Origin: Bacteriovoracaceae bacterium
GTDB lineage: Bacteria; Bdellovibrionota; Bacteriovoracia; Bacteriovoracales; Bacteriovoracaceae
DNA: 64,000 nt
Assembly (NCBI GenBank): GCA_947450475.1
Contig: CANFVK010000002.1
Span: 186,001-250,000, forward strand
Direction: 5' to 3'
The notes under the pieces were generated by a model. It did no database searches and had not been told where the DNA came from. It saw only the letters and a program-made list of their open reading frames with translations. The position numbers and the translations under genes were made by a program. Positions 16,737-24,323 of this stretch are shown piece after piece. The first letter of the stretch is position 1. The number at the start of each line of letters is the position of its first letter.

Positions 16737-17947
16737 ATTGATCCTTTTAAGTAAAATGGCATTGCAAATGAAGATATTAATATGATGTATCCGCAAGCTT
16801 GCGCAAAATTAGGAATAAAGACTCTAGGGAAAATCAAACCTGATAACCCTAAGGAAAATGGTACCGAAGCAGCAGAAATTATATTTACGGCATTCATTAT
16901 TGCTGGAATTTCATTTGGTTTTAACGACATTTGAAAATATGTCAACACTTGTATATTTAAAAAGGTAGTTACTATTCCAATAAAAAATAAAATTAAAGCT
17001 CCTTGCCAACTAAAGCTTGAGGAGGCAAAGATAACAAAAAAGAGTCCAAATAAAAAAGAGACAATGGCAATCATGGAAATGCGTTGACCATTTTGAACTT
17101 GCCAATTTGTTAGTGAAAGAACAAGTGCCGTTAACAAGGCACCAATTCCCATAGCACCTTCTATAACAGCTAAAGTGCTCGCATCACCATTATATCTTTT
17201 TTCGACATACCAAGGAATCATAACTAGGATTGGAGTAAATATTAAGTTCAGAAAAAGAAAACTCACCAACATTCTCCTAATATCAGGATATTTTTTTAAA
17301 ACCCCCCATGAGCTATTGCCTTTGTCACTTGTACTACTATCATCTTTTTTAATATTTAGAATTTTTAATTGAGTTTGAATAATTCCTGCCCAGAAAAAGC
17401 TTAAGGCGTTGATTAATATTACCGTTTTTAACTCCAAAAAGCTTAGAAGGTATATTGCAAAAGTTGCCCCTAAAATAGTTGAAAGTGAAAGACTTGAATC
17501 AATTAGTGAATTTAAGCCAACTACTTTTGAATCATCTACCAACAAGGAAGGAAGAGATAAAATTGATGGATTAAATAGACTTGCACCTATACCGACAAGA
17601 AATGTTGAGATGAATAAAGCTACTAAGAGGTTATATCCTGAAAGTGAAAATCCCCACATTGCTAAAAATAAAATACTTAAAACTCCCCCTCTAAAAAACT
17701 CAGTATAAATTAAGGTCTTTAAAGGCCCATTGATACCTATTATTTTCGTGGTAAAAAATGAAAAAATGAGGTGAGGAAGAAAACTAAAAGCCAAAAACCA
17801 GGGTACAATATTTATAGAATAATTCTTTGTCAGATACCAAACGAGACCAATAGACATCATCTTTTCACAAATGCTTGAAACCAATTGTGATGAAAAAATC
17901 AGTAAAGAATTCCGATCCTGAAAAATTTCGAATTTGATGTTATTCAT
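16721..17947 (-). CDS. MFS transporter, likely exporter
   Basis: The 408-residue protein has about 12 hydrophobic segments in two halves and looks like the MFS drug/siderophore exporter branch (EntS/MFS_3 type). It is the first gene of the five-gene overlapping operon with GNAT, LuxE, LuxC-ligase and ligase genes, so it is a good candidate to export the pathway product. No binding residues specific to a substrate can be read from the sequence. The ATG at 17947 faces a short 61-base gap with a response regulator upstream on the same strand. Confidence 0.82.
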   Translation of the reverse strand: MNNIKFEIFQDRNSLLIFSSQLVSSICEKMMSIGLVWYLTKNYSINIVPWFLAFSFLPHLIFSFFTTKIIGINGPLKTLIYTEFFRGGVLSILFLAMWGFSLSGYNLLVALFISTFLVGIGASLFNPSILSLPSLLVDDSKVVGLNSLIDSSLSLSTILGATFAIYLLSFLELKTVILINALSFFWAGIIQTQLKILNIKKDDSSTSDKGNSSWGVLKKYPDIRRMLVSFLFLNLIFTPILVMIPWYVEKRYNGDASTLAVIEGAMGIGALLTALVLSLTNWQVQNGQRISMIAIVSFLFGLFFVIFASSSFSWQGALILFFIGIVTTFLNIQVLTYFQMSLKPNEIPAIMNAVNIISAASVPFSLGLSGLIFPRVFIPNFAQACGYIILISSFAMPFYLKGSIWKSV

Positions 17948-18008
17948 AACCTTATTTTAGTGGGAGAAACCACCATTAAAAAGAAGGAAGAAATGATTGT
18001 CGATAAGT

Positions 18009-18362
18009 CTAGTCCAGTAAAGAGAGTATGCTTTCCGCTAAATTCCGTGCCTCAATCGGCTTAACGATAAATTTAGTTACTAGTCCATGGACAAAGGCCT
18101 GATCTTCTAACTGACCAGTGGCGACCATAATGGTATGAGGGGAATAAGCTTTTAACAATTCCAAAGAATCTCCTACGCTTTGCACATCAAAAAGTATGAG
18201 ATCTGGTCTAAGATCATCTAATAAATAAAAATAAGCTGTAATGCTTTCAGTGGTATAGATTTCGGCCCCTGTGGCTTTTATGGCAAATTCCATCATTGAT
18301 CTTAAAAAGGGATTCCGTTCAATATAAAATATTTTTTTTTGAGATAATTGAGGCTTTACCAT
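18009..18362 (-). CDS. Single-domain response regulator
   Basis: The 117-residue protein is a receiver domain with phospho-acceptor Asp59 in LILFDVQS, Thr82 and Lys101 in IVKPIE. The N-terminal acidic pocket is reduced to Glu15 in YIERN, where two acidic residues are usual, so Mg2+ binding may be weaker. No output domain and no kinase lie next to it. It sits 61 bases upstream of the exporter operon on the same strand and could be co-transcribed with it, and it is divergent from the next hypothetical gene. Confidence 0.82.
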   Translation of the reverse strand: MVKPQLSQKKIFYIERNPFLRSMMEFAIKATGAEIYTTESITAYFYLLDDLRPDLILFDVQSVGDSLELLKAYSPHTIMVATGQLEDQAFVHGLVTKFIVKPIEARNLAESILSLLD

Positions 18363-18390
18363 GACAACATTTTCTTGTTACTCTTGATAA

Positions 18391-18675
18391 ATGTCAAATC
18401 TTGTTCGAGTAATTGATAATATTTCAGGATCCGTTCTTTTTGAGACAATCATCGAAAAGATTGAAGATGCTTACCAATTTGCCTCCCTAATGGAAGAGCA
18501 AGGCGTAGATGTTAAAATAGAAGCTCCAGGTTTAGCAGAAAGTCTAATAGAATCACTTGGTGCGAGTGAGCAAGAAATTTCAGAATTTAAAAAAAGCTTA
18601 GATGAGGAAGTTTTATCTCATGAAGATGACCTGGGCTGTGCGATTTGCCCACCTTCAAAATCAACAAACCACTAA
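18391..18675 (+). CDS. Hypothetical 94-residue protein with C-terminal CxxC
   Basis: No family is recognised. The protein is acidic, with alternating short strands and helices (VRVIDNISGSVLFETIIEKIEDA...). It ends in a Cys-Ala-Ile-Cys pair that could bind metal or form a disulfide. There is no signal peptide, so it is probably cytosolic. It begins directly at a TAAATG context with no clear ribosome site. The stop lies 4 bases before the DUF5989 gene on the same strand, suggesting the two are co-expressed. Confidence 0.6.
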   Translation: MSNLVRVIDNISGSVLFETIIEKIEDAYQFASLMEEQGVDVKIEAPGLAESLIESLGASEQEISEFKKSLDEEVLSHEDDLGCAICPPSKSTNH

Positions 18676-18679
18676 CTAT

Positions 18680-18832
18680 ATGATTGAAACGCTAAAAGAT
18701 TTTTATCGTTTTTTTAAGAAAAATAAAAAGTGGTGGTTAATTCCAATTTTACTTTTTTTAATTTTTTTCGGTGCACTTATTATTTACGCAAATGGTAGTG
18801 CGATTGCTCCTTTCGTCTATTCTTTCTTTTAA
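18680..18832 (+). CDS. DUF5989 / SxtK-like membrane microprotein
   Basis: This 50-residue protein has a basic N-terminus (FYRFFKKNKKWW), one long hydrophobic span and a C-terminus reading GSAIAPFVYSFF. That is the characteristic layout of DUF5989 proteins found with SxtI-type carbamoyltransferases and SxtJ. A longer frame from 18602 exists, but it overlaps the upstream gene. ATG at 18680 gives the family length. Here it lies on the opposite strand from, and convergent with, the SxtJ and carbamoyltransferase genes, instead of downstream in one operon. Confidence 0.8.
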   Translation: MIETLKDFYRFFKKNKKWWLIPILLFLIFFGALIIYANGSAIAPFVYSFF

Positions 18833-18845
18833 AGAATCAGAAAAA

Positions 18846-19241
18846 CTAGAATGGATCTGAAAAATCTGAAATATTTTCTTTACGATGGAAGGTCGTTGAA
18901 TATTTTTTCCATTTTTTCATAAGGCGATCTCTACCCAGCATTGAGAATATTGCATGAATAGTTGAAAAAACCATTAAATAAATCAAAGTGAAAATAATTG
19001 TTGTATTTATTTTTCCTAAAAATTCTCCAAGAATCATCCACTTGACACGTAAAGTATTGAGTTTATGTGGAAAAAAATAACCCATGATTAGAAATGCCAA
19101 CGACAAAAAAATCAAAACAGGATGAAATTGACCCTTTTTTAATGCAGGAATTACAAAACCAACAATTGCAAAACCAAATGCTAATATATAGCCAAACTTT
19201 CGATTGATATGAATATCGGAATAATTATTAGTCATTTTCAA
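18846..19241 (-). CDS. SxtJ family membrane protein
   Basis: The 131-residue protein has about three to four hydrophobic segments and the SxtJ signature order: FGYILAFGFAIVGF, a short basic loop, LNTLRVKWMILGEFLGKINTTIIF, then IFSMLGRDRLMKKW. SxtJ proteins accompany carbamoyltransferases in saxitoxin and many unrelated clusters, and their function is unproven. The start overlaps the carbamoyltransferase 3' end by 14 bases, indicating coupling. A membrane partner or anchor for the carbamoyltransferase product is the natural inference. Confidence 0.82.
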   Translation of the reverse strand: MKMTNNYSDIHINRKFGYILAFGFAIVGFVIPALKKGQFHPVLIFLSLAFLIMGYFFPHKLNTLRVKWMILGEFLGKINTTIIFTLIYLMVFSTIHAIFSMLGRDRLMKKWKKYSTTFHRKENISDFSDPF

Positions 19242-20994
19242 ATGCGCTCACCCATTGATTTTTTAGAAGTTCACTACTCTGCTCTTTTTTTAATATTAAA
19301 AAATTTTCTAACACTAAAATATCAATATCTGTTGTCATAAAACAATTTAAAGCTTCTTCTGGTTTGCAGACGATAGGCTCGCCTCTAACATTAAACGATG
19401 TATTGATAAGTACCGGACATCCTGACATTTGGTAAAAACATTTTAGCAATTTATAAAATCGAGGATGTATCTCTTCATCTACAATCTGTATTCTAGCCGA
19501 GCCATCAACATGAGTGATCGCAGGTAAAGACATCGAATCATTTACCTTTGTAGTAAAAAGCATATAGGGCGAATCCTTATCGGCTTCCCAATCAAAATAA
19601 TTTGATACTACATCTTTTAATACCGCAGGAGCAAATGGGCGAAATGACTCTCTTTTTTTAATCTTCAAATTCATAAGAGATTGCATGTTTTGATATCGAG
19701 GGTCACCGATAATGGAACGAGCCCCTAAAGCTCTAGGACCAAATTCCATTCTTCCTTGAAAGAAACCGATGACATTACCTTGTAAAATTTCAACACATAT
19801 TTTTTTATCCAAATCTTCATACTCAGAATAAAAATGATACTTAACATTCTTAGTCTTTAAAACTTCTTCAATTTCAATATTGGTGAAGCTCGGTCCAAGT
19901 AATGATCCCATCTGAAAATTTTTTTCTATAGATCTTGGATATTTCTTAACTTGGTAGTAAAAGGCTAAAGCCGCGCCGAGCGCTCCGCCCGAATCACCTG
20001 AAGCAGGTTGAACCCAAATATTTTTAAATAGCTCAGATTTTTTTAATTTTCCATTGGCAACACAATTAAGGGCTACCCCACCGGCAAGTGCTAAATTTTC
20101 AGATTTAGTTAATTTTTTTATATGCCGAGCTATCTTCAAAACAGCAATTTCGGTTACCTCCTGAACTGAGGCTGCTAAATCTTTATGAAAAGTTAAAATT
20201 TCATTTTCATTATTTCTTTGTGGATGATTAAACAGCTGAACAAATTTGTCCGTGAACATTTCATTTTCTTTTGTAAAGTTAAAGTAATCTAGATTTAACT
20301 GAAAACTGCCATCATCATTTAACTGAATCAAATTTTCCAAGATAATTTTCGTATAAAGTGGTGTCCCATAAGGAGCTAAACCCATCATTTTATATTCACC
20401 CGAATTAACCTTAAACCCTAAGTATCCAGTGAAAGCAGAATAAAATAATCCAAGAGAGTGTGGAAAATGTATTTCAAATAGCGGCTTTATCACTCCTTCG
20501 GTTGCATGCCACCCACTAGTTGTTGCCCACTCTCCAACACCGTCTAGGCAGAGAATTGCAGCATCGCTAAATGGTGAAGGATAATAAGCTGAAGCGGCAT
20601 GAGATAAATGATGCTCACTAAAAAAGATTGGAGGAATTTTTTCACCTATATTTTTAAATTCATTTCTTACTAATTTTTTAAAATAGATTTTTTCTTTTAA
20701 CCATAAAGGTATAGCTTTTAAAAAAGTTCGCAATCCAAAAGGTGCATAATTAAAATAAGTTTCTAGCAGACGATCAAATTTTAGAAATGGCTTATCATAA
20801 AAAATAATTGCATCAACTTGATCTAAAGTTATGCCTTCAAAGTTTAAGCAAAATTTGATTGAATTTTTAGGAAAAGATTGATCGTGCTTTTTACGTGTGA
20901 ATCGCTCTTCCTCTGCAGCTGCGACGAGTACGCCGTCGCGCACTAGAGCGGCAGCACTGTCATGGTAAAAGCAAGATAAGCCTAATATATACAT
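19228..20994 (-). CDS. NodU/CmcH (SxtI-type) carbamoyltransferase
   Basis: The N-terminal half opens with ILGLSCFYHDSAAALV and has LDGVGEWATTS, the ASKHA-type fold that binds carbamoyl adenylate. The C-terminal half has MEFGPRALGARSI and NTSFNVRGEPIV. The enzyme moves a carbamoyl group from carbamoyl phosphate to a hydroxyl on a sugar or natural product. Length is 588 residues, typical. ATG at 20994 is used; a TTG at 21000 is an alternative with a closer AGGA. Neighbours are SxtJ (overlapping), DUF5989 and a divergent SGNH hydrolase. This suggests an envelope sugar or secreted metabolite as acceptor, which is inference. Confidence 0.92.
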   Translation of the reverse strand: MYILGLSCFYHDSAAALVRDGVLVAAAEEERFTRKKHDQSFPKNSIKFCLNFEGITLDQVDAIIFYDKPFLKFDRLLETYFNYAPFGLRTFLKAIPLWLKEKIYFKKLVRNEFKNIGEKIPPIFFSEHHLSHAASAYYPSPFSDAAILCLDGVGEWATTSGWHATEGVIKPLFEIHFPHSLGLFYSAFTGYLGFKVNSGEYKMMGLAPYGTPLYTKIILENLIQLNDDGSFQLNLDYFNFTKENEMFTDKFVQLFNHPQRNNENEILTFHKDLAASVQEVTEIAVLKIARHIKKLTKSENLALAGGVALNCVANGKLKKSELFKNIWVQPASGDSGGALGAALAFYYQVKKYPRSIEKNFQMGSLLGPSFTNIEIEEVLKTKNVKYHFYSEYEDLDKKICVEILQGNVIGFFQGRMEFGPRALGARSIIGDPRYQNMQSLMNLKIKKRESFRPFAPAVLKDVVSNYFDWEADKDSPYMLFTTKVNDSMSLPAITHVDGSARIQIVDEEIHPRFYKLLKCFYQMSGCPVLINTSFNVRGEPIVCKPEEALNCFMTTDIDILVLENFLILKKEQSSELLKNQWVSAFEND

Positions 20995-21029
20995 TTTCAA
21001 TTTTTCCTAATTAATATATTATATCAAAA

Positions 21030-22067
21030 ATGAAAATAAAAATGACTTTCCTCATATTTCTCTTTCCTTTTTTGTGTTTTTCATCAAATTCAAATGACAG
21101 CATTCGAGAAAACACATTTGATTTTAATGGCGAAAAAATCACTGAAATTCTAAAAATTTACTTTTTAGATGATAAAAATTTTAATAACAACAAACAGTTA
21201 TTTCAAACGATTGGTAATACATTCCCGATTAATTCACATGTTATACACATCAAAAAAATTAAAGATAAAACAATCTTTGAAGCCAAATACACAATTGGAG
21301 ATTATGGACTAAGAGTTTTTCCAAAAAATTCTTCTGCTAAAAAAGATAAAAACCATCTAATAATTGCAGGAGATTCTATGGTTTTCGGAGAAGGATGCCA
21401 AGATAATGAAACCATAACTGCACATTTATCTAAAAACTTACCAGATTATGAAGTTTTAAACTTAGGCCATAGGGGAGGTGGACCACATAACACCCTTGCT
21501 CTTTTTGAAAATTATCCAATTGAAAAATTAATCAATCAGAAAAAAGGCATTTTTATGTATGATTTTTTTACTCAATACATGTTTGAGAGAGTTATTGGTT
21601 CAAAAAATTATGTTGCCTGGGATAGAGGTCAAAGTCCCTATTATGATTTAAATAATAATGGCGAATTAGAAAGATACGGTAATTTCAATGATCGGTTTTT
21701 TACTTCTTTGATTTATAAATTCATAAATTCATGGCCTTGGCTTAATAAGCTGCTACCGATTCTTCCTAGGATCAATGAACATCACATCAATATTATAACT
21801 AAAGTCTTTGTTAAGATGAAAAAAGCTTATTTAAGCAAATTTCCAGATGGTAAATTTTTTGTGATTATAAATAACAGTTCTGTTTTCAATCCAGAAAATT
21901 CAATTCAAATACTAAAAAATAATTTAATAAAAAGTGGAATTGAAATTATTGAACTTCCTTTTATTCCGTTGCTAAACGAAACTTATAACTTCAAAGACGG
22001 TCATTTCAATGGTCGCGGTCAAAAGTTGCAAGCTGATGCTATTTCTCATCATATTTTGCTAAATTAA
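21030..22067 (+). CDS. Secreted SGNH/GDSL-type hydrolase-like protein
   Basis: An N-terminal signal peptide (MKIKMTFLIFLFPFLCF) is followed by a domain with block I IIAGDSMVFGEG (Ser116) and block V DGHFNGRG (Asp323, His325) of SGNH esterases/acyltransferases. Length is 345 residues. It is transcribed divergently from the carbamoyltransferase, with only 29 very AT-rich bases between the two. Such proteins recur next to carbamoyltransferase/SxtJ/DUF5989 genes. It probably acts in the periplasm on O-acyl groups of a glycan or secreted product; the substrate is unknown. Confidence 0.78.
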   Translation: MKIKMTFLIFLFPFLCFSSNSNDSIRENTFDFNGEKITEILKIYFLDDKNFNNNKQLFQTIGNTFPINSHVIHIKKIKDKTIFEAKYTIGDYGLRVFPKNSSAKKDKNHLIIAGDSMVFGEGCQDNETITAHLSKNLPDYEVLNLGHRGGGPHNTLALFENYPIEKLINQKKGIFMYDFFTQYMFERVIGSKNYVAWDRGQSPYYDLNNNGELERYGNFNDRFFTSLIYKFINSWPWLNKLLPILPRINEHHINIITKVFVKMKKAYLSKFPDGKFFVIINNSSVFNPENSIQILKNNLIKSGIEIIELPFIPLLNETYNFKDGHFNGRGQKLQADAISHHILLN

Positions 22068-22077
22068 TTTTTCTGTC

Positions 22078-22869
22078 CTAGCTTTTAGAACTTTTACTCA
22101 GAGGAATTAGATGGATTCCTAAATTATATACTCTCGTTTTATCACCTTCGGATAAAAACTCGGCCATTCGAATTCGAAATTTTTTTATTTCTGCTTTAGC
22201 TTCTTTTATTCTTTCTTCATTTATGGCCAGAGTTATTGAAGTAATATCTCTTTCATTAATGTCATCTTGCTCAAGCGAAGAAATTGACTTATTTAGTATT
22301 TGCTTTTGATAATGACGAATTCCCGAACTTGCTACCTCCGTAGATGCAAGCATATGGGCCTGAGTTTTATAAAGTTTTCCACATTCATCTCGATCAAGAA
22401 TTTCAAGTCTTAGAAGTCTATCTATTGCCAAGTTTATTTCAAGTTCACTTACGTTCAGCATTTTTGCCATCCACTTATGATCTTCTTTAAAATTGGCAAT
22501 CAATAGCAATTGAGTAATACCGTAGTGGTACCACTCCTTAAGAGCATTGAAGCAGTCTATATTTAAATCTTTTTCTTTAGCATTTGCCTCATCACTTATA
22601 TCTTTTTTTACTGAAAAGTAGCAAGAATAAAGACCTGCTCTTTCCTGCGGGTTTAACACTAAAGCATCAGCGATCTTTAAGGCTAAATTAAAAGTCAATT
22701 TTCTTTTTCCTGATAAGACGCGAGATAAAACAGCTGGACTAACACCAACCAATCGAGAAAATGATCTTAATGAAAAATTTGGAATGACTTTGCTTTTTTC
22801 TTCAAGAATATTGGCAAGCCAAGATTGAGCTAGCGAGTTTTGAGAACTCTGTTCAGTGGATTCATTCAT
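22078..22869 (-). CDS. TIGR02147/DUF4423 family transcriptional regulator
   Basis: The N-terminus contains an XRE-like helix-turn-helix (FSRLVGVSPAVLSRVLSGKRKLT). The C-terminal DUF4423 region begins near CFNALKEWYHYGI and has the conserved Trp-Tyr-His start and a winged-helix-like segment. This family is expanded in Bdellovibrionota and Fibrobacteres. A perfect 6-3-6 palindrome overlaps its likely promoter at 22913-22927, consistent with self-regulation. It ends 10 bases from the convergent SGNH gene. Confidence 0.85.
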   Translation of the reverse strand: MNESTEQSSQNSLAQSWLANILEEKSKVIPNFSLRSFSRLVGVSPAVLSRVLSGKRKLTFNLALKIADALVLNPQERAGLYSCYFSVKKDISDEANAKEKDLNIDCFNALKEWYHYGITQLLLIANFKEDHKWMAKMLNVSELEINLAIDRLLRLEILDRDECGKLYKTQAHMLASTEVASSGIRHYQKQILNKSISSLEQDDINERDITSITLAINEERIKEAKAEIKKFRIRMAEFLSEGDKTRVYNLGIHLIPLSKSSKS

Positions 22870-22912
22870 AGTTTTATTATGAAGTAATTTTAAAAATTTG
22901 AAAGAGTTTTTG

Positions 22913-22927
22913 ACAACAAGCTGTTGT
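22913..22927. promoter_or_regulatory. Palindromic candidate operator before the TIGR02147 gene
   Basis: ACAACA-AGC-TGTTGT is a perfect inverted repeat with 6-base arms. On the minus strand it covers TTGTCA, a plausible -35 box, with TTAAAA 17 bases further on as a weak -10, about 44 bases before the regulator ATG. It may be the regulator's own binding site. Confidence 0.45.
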
Positions 22928-22929
22928 TA

Positions 22930-23001
22930 ATTGGCAACAGTGGATCTTAATACTCGGGATACAAAAAGATTAAATAAGTTGGGTTACGACTTGTTGCCAA
23001 T
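22930..23001. repeat. Long-spaced inverted repeat ATTGGCAACA / TGTTGCCAAT
   Basis: Ten-base arms at 22930-22939 and 22992-23001 are perfect reverse complements, 52 bases apart. They share the CAACA core with the adjacent palindrome. The right arm lies in the last codons of the HTTM gene. Possible secondary operator sites for looping; chance is not excluded. Confidence 0.4.
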
Positions 23002-23787
23002 TATTTTAAAAGTATTCAAAGTTTCATTATCAAGTAATAGTAAATACCAAACCATCATGACCAAACTAAAATTTCCTACTTCCAAGGTCATATAGATAAG
23101 GCAATGGAATATAATTCCAAGAATAATCAAAACTTTTCTAAATTTTCCGAAAACTAGAAAAATAAATGATATTTCAAATATCAAAATAAAATAATTCATG
23201 ATTCGAAGTAGCCAAGAAAAATACTTAACTATATAAAAATTTAATTCAACACTCTTGGCCATAATTGTCCATGAAATTATATACTCTAAAGCACTCCCAT
23301 TCAAAAAATTTGGATCTGCTAATTTTTTTGCTCCTGCGAGAAAATAATATAGCCCCAAAAAAATGATCAATATTTTCTTAATGCCAGGATCGTATTTTTG
23401 CTTTTGATTCAATGGCAAAAATAAAAAGCTTAAAAAGAATAAATTTATAATTGGTTGAGGTTCATGGATTATATAAGGATTCCAATCATAAAAAGATAAG
23501 TTTATTAAATACAACAAGACCAACCCCAATCGATTTAAAGTGCCTCTATAAAGCATTCCCAAAAGTATGAAGGTGAGTAATACCAAAAACCATCTCAAAT
23601 AAATACTTTCGGATAATACCAAAAAGGAAATTGAATCTTCCCAATATTTTTTTTTCATCCACCCCTGGGCTCCAAAAAATTCATTCATGCGTGGAAAAAG
23701 ACTAAGATAATAAAGCATTTGAACAGCGGCTAAACCCTTTCTAAATAAATTTATCTCTGAAGGAATTAATTCTATTTTATCGGACAT
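22984..23787 (-). CDS. HTTM-domain (gamma-carboxylase-like) membrane protein
   Basis: The 267-residue protein has about seven to eight hydrophobic spans. Its overall pattern (FRKGLAAVQMLYYLSLF, NPYIIHEPQP, YFLAGAKKL, NGSALEYIIS) matches HTTM proteins, which share the membrane domain of vitamin K-dependent gamma-carboxylase. Bacterial members are mostly of unknown function. GGAG lies 5 bases before the ATG. It overlaps the preceding 154-residue secreted protein by 16 bases, and the two probably work together. Confidence 0.75.
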   Translation of the reverse strand: MSDKIELIPSEINLFRKGLAAVQMLYYLSLFPRMNEFFGAQGWMKKKYWEDSISFLVLSESIYLRWFLVLLTFILLGMLYRGTLNRLGLVLLYLINLSFYDWNPYIIHEPQPIINLFFLSFLFLPLNQKQKYDPGIKKILIIFLGLYYFLAGAKKLADPNFLNGSALEYIISWTIMAKSVELNFYIVKYFSWLLRIMNYFILIFEISFIFLVFGKFRKVLIILGIIFHCLIYMTLEVGNFSLVMMVWYLLLLDNETLNTFKIIGNKS

Positions 23788-24236
23788 CTGTACTCCACGC
23801 CGAGACCAGAGGAAGTATCGTTCTCTGCTGAATTTGTCGCCTCCGGTATCCAGCTAATGATTAAAGTTTTGGTATAATCCTCTAGCGAGCGACATAGATA
23901 ATATAGTACAAAAGGACATTCTCTGCCTCCTTCGCGGCATTCGCTCATCCACTGGAAAGGTGCTTTAAATTCATACCACCCCAAATGTTCTGCCTTAATT
24001 GTATTAGTACCTCTTGCTGACTTATAGCGAATTTGAAAGTTATTTTGGTAATAAGCTGCTGATTTATTTTTTTTTGCAAGCATGAGGGTCATGTCAGCAG
24101 TAAAGGGAGTCATCGGTATATCAAGACCAATCGTATGCATTTGATAGATAAGTCGGCCATGGGGAAAGTGCGCTGCGATCACCATGAGTATGATGATAGA
24201 AGTGAAAATTAATCTCTTAATAATTTTAGCGCCCAT
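23772..24236 (-). CDS. Hypothetical membrane-anchored protein
   Basis: The 154-residue protein starts with a basic-hydrophobic signal anchor (GAKIIKRLIFTSIIILMVIAA), then an extracytoplasmic domain with cysteines in SECREGGRECPF, YLCRS and YRCPIK that could form disulfides. It resembles small companions of HTTM proteins and overlaps the HTTM gene that follows. ATG at 24236 is chosen because the longer frame's GTG at 24275 lies inside the rpsA terminator stem. A TATAAT at 24243-24248 is only 6 bases from this ATG and no ribosome site is visible, so the mRNA may be leaderless. Confidence 0.65.
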   Translation of the reverse strand: MGAKIIKRLIFTSIIILMVIAAHFPHGRLIYQMHTIGLDIPMTPFTADMTLMLAKKNKSAAYYQNNFQIRYKSARGTNTIKAEHLGWYEFKAPFQWMSECREGGRECPFVLYYLCRSLEDYTKTLIISWIPEATNSAENDTSSGLGVEYRCPIK

Positions 24237-24258
24237 GTAGGTATTATAGTGAAAAAGT

Positions 24259-24287
24259 AAAAAAAAAGCCCGCACTTCTGCGGGCTT
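24259..24287 (-). terminator. Rho-independent terminator of rpsA
   Basis: AAGCCCGCA and TGCGGGCTT form a perfect 9-base-pair stem with a CTTC loop (24266-24287). On the minus strand it is followed by nine T (24259-24267). It lies 37 bases after the rpsA stop. Confidence 0.92.
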
Positions 24288-24323
24288 CTTAAGCGCTTTA
24301 AGTAGGGTTAGAACCTATGGCAC

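Noticed and set aside
16736-16796. Longer GNAT start at 16796
   Set aside because: It would add a hydrophobic lead inside the exporter gene; AAAGGA before the ATG at 16736 is better.
10630-17947. A bioluminescence operon
   Set aside because: luxA, luxB, luxD and luxG are absent; only the acyl-reducing part (luxC, luxE) is present, with unrelated extra genes.
18680-22067. A saxitoxin biosynthesis cluster
   Set aside because: Only SxtI-, SxtJ- and SxtK-like genes occur. The polyketide-like SxtA and other core enzymes are not here.
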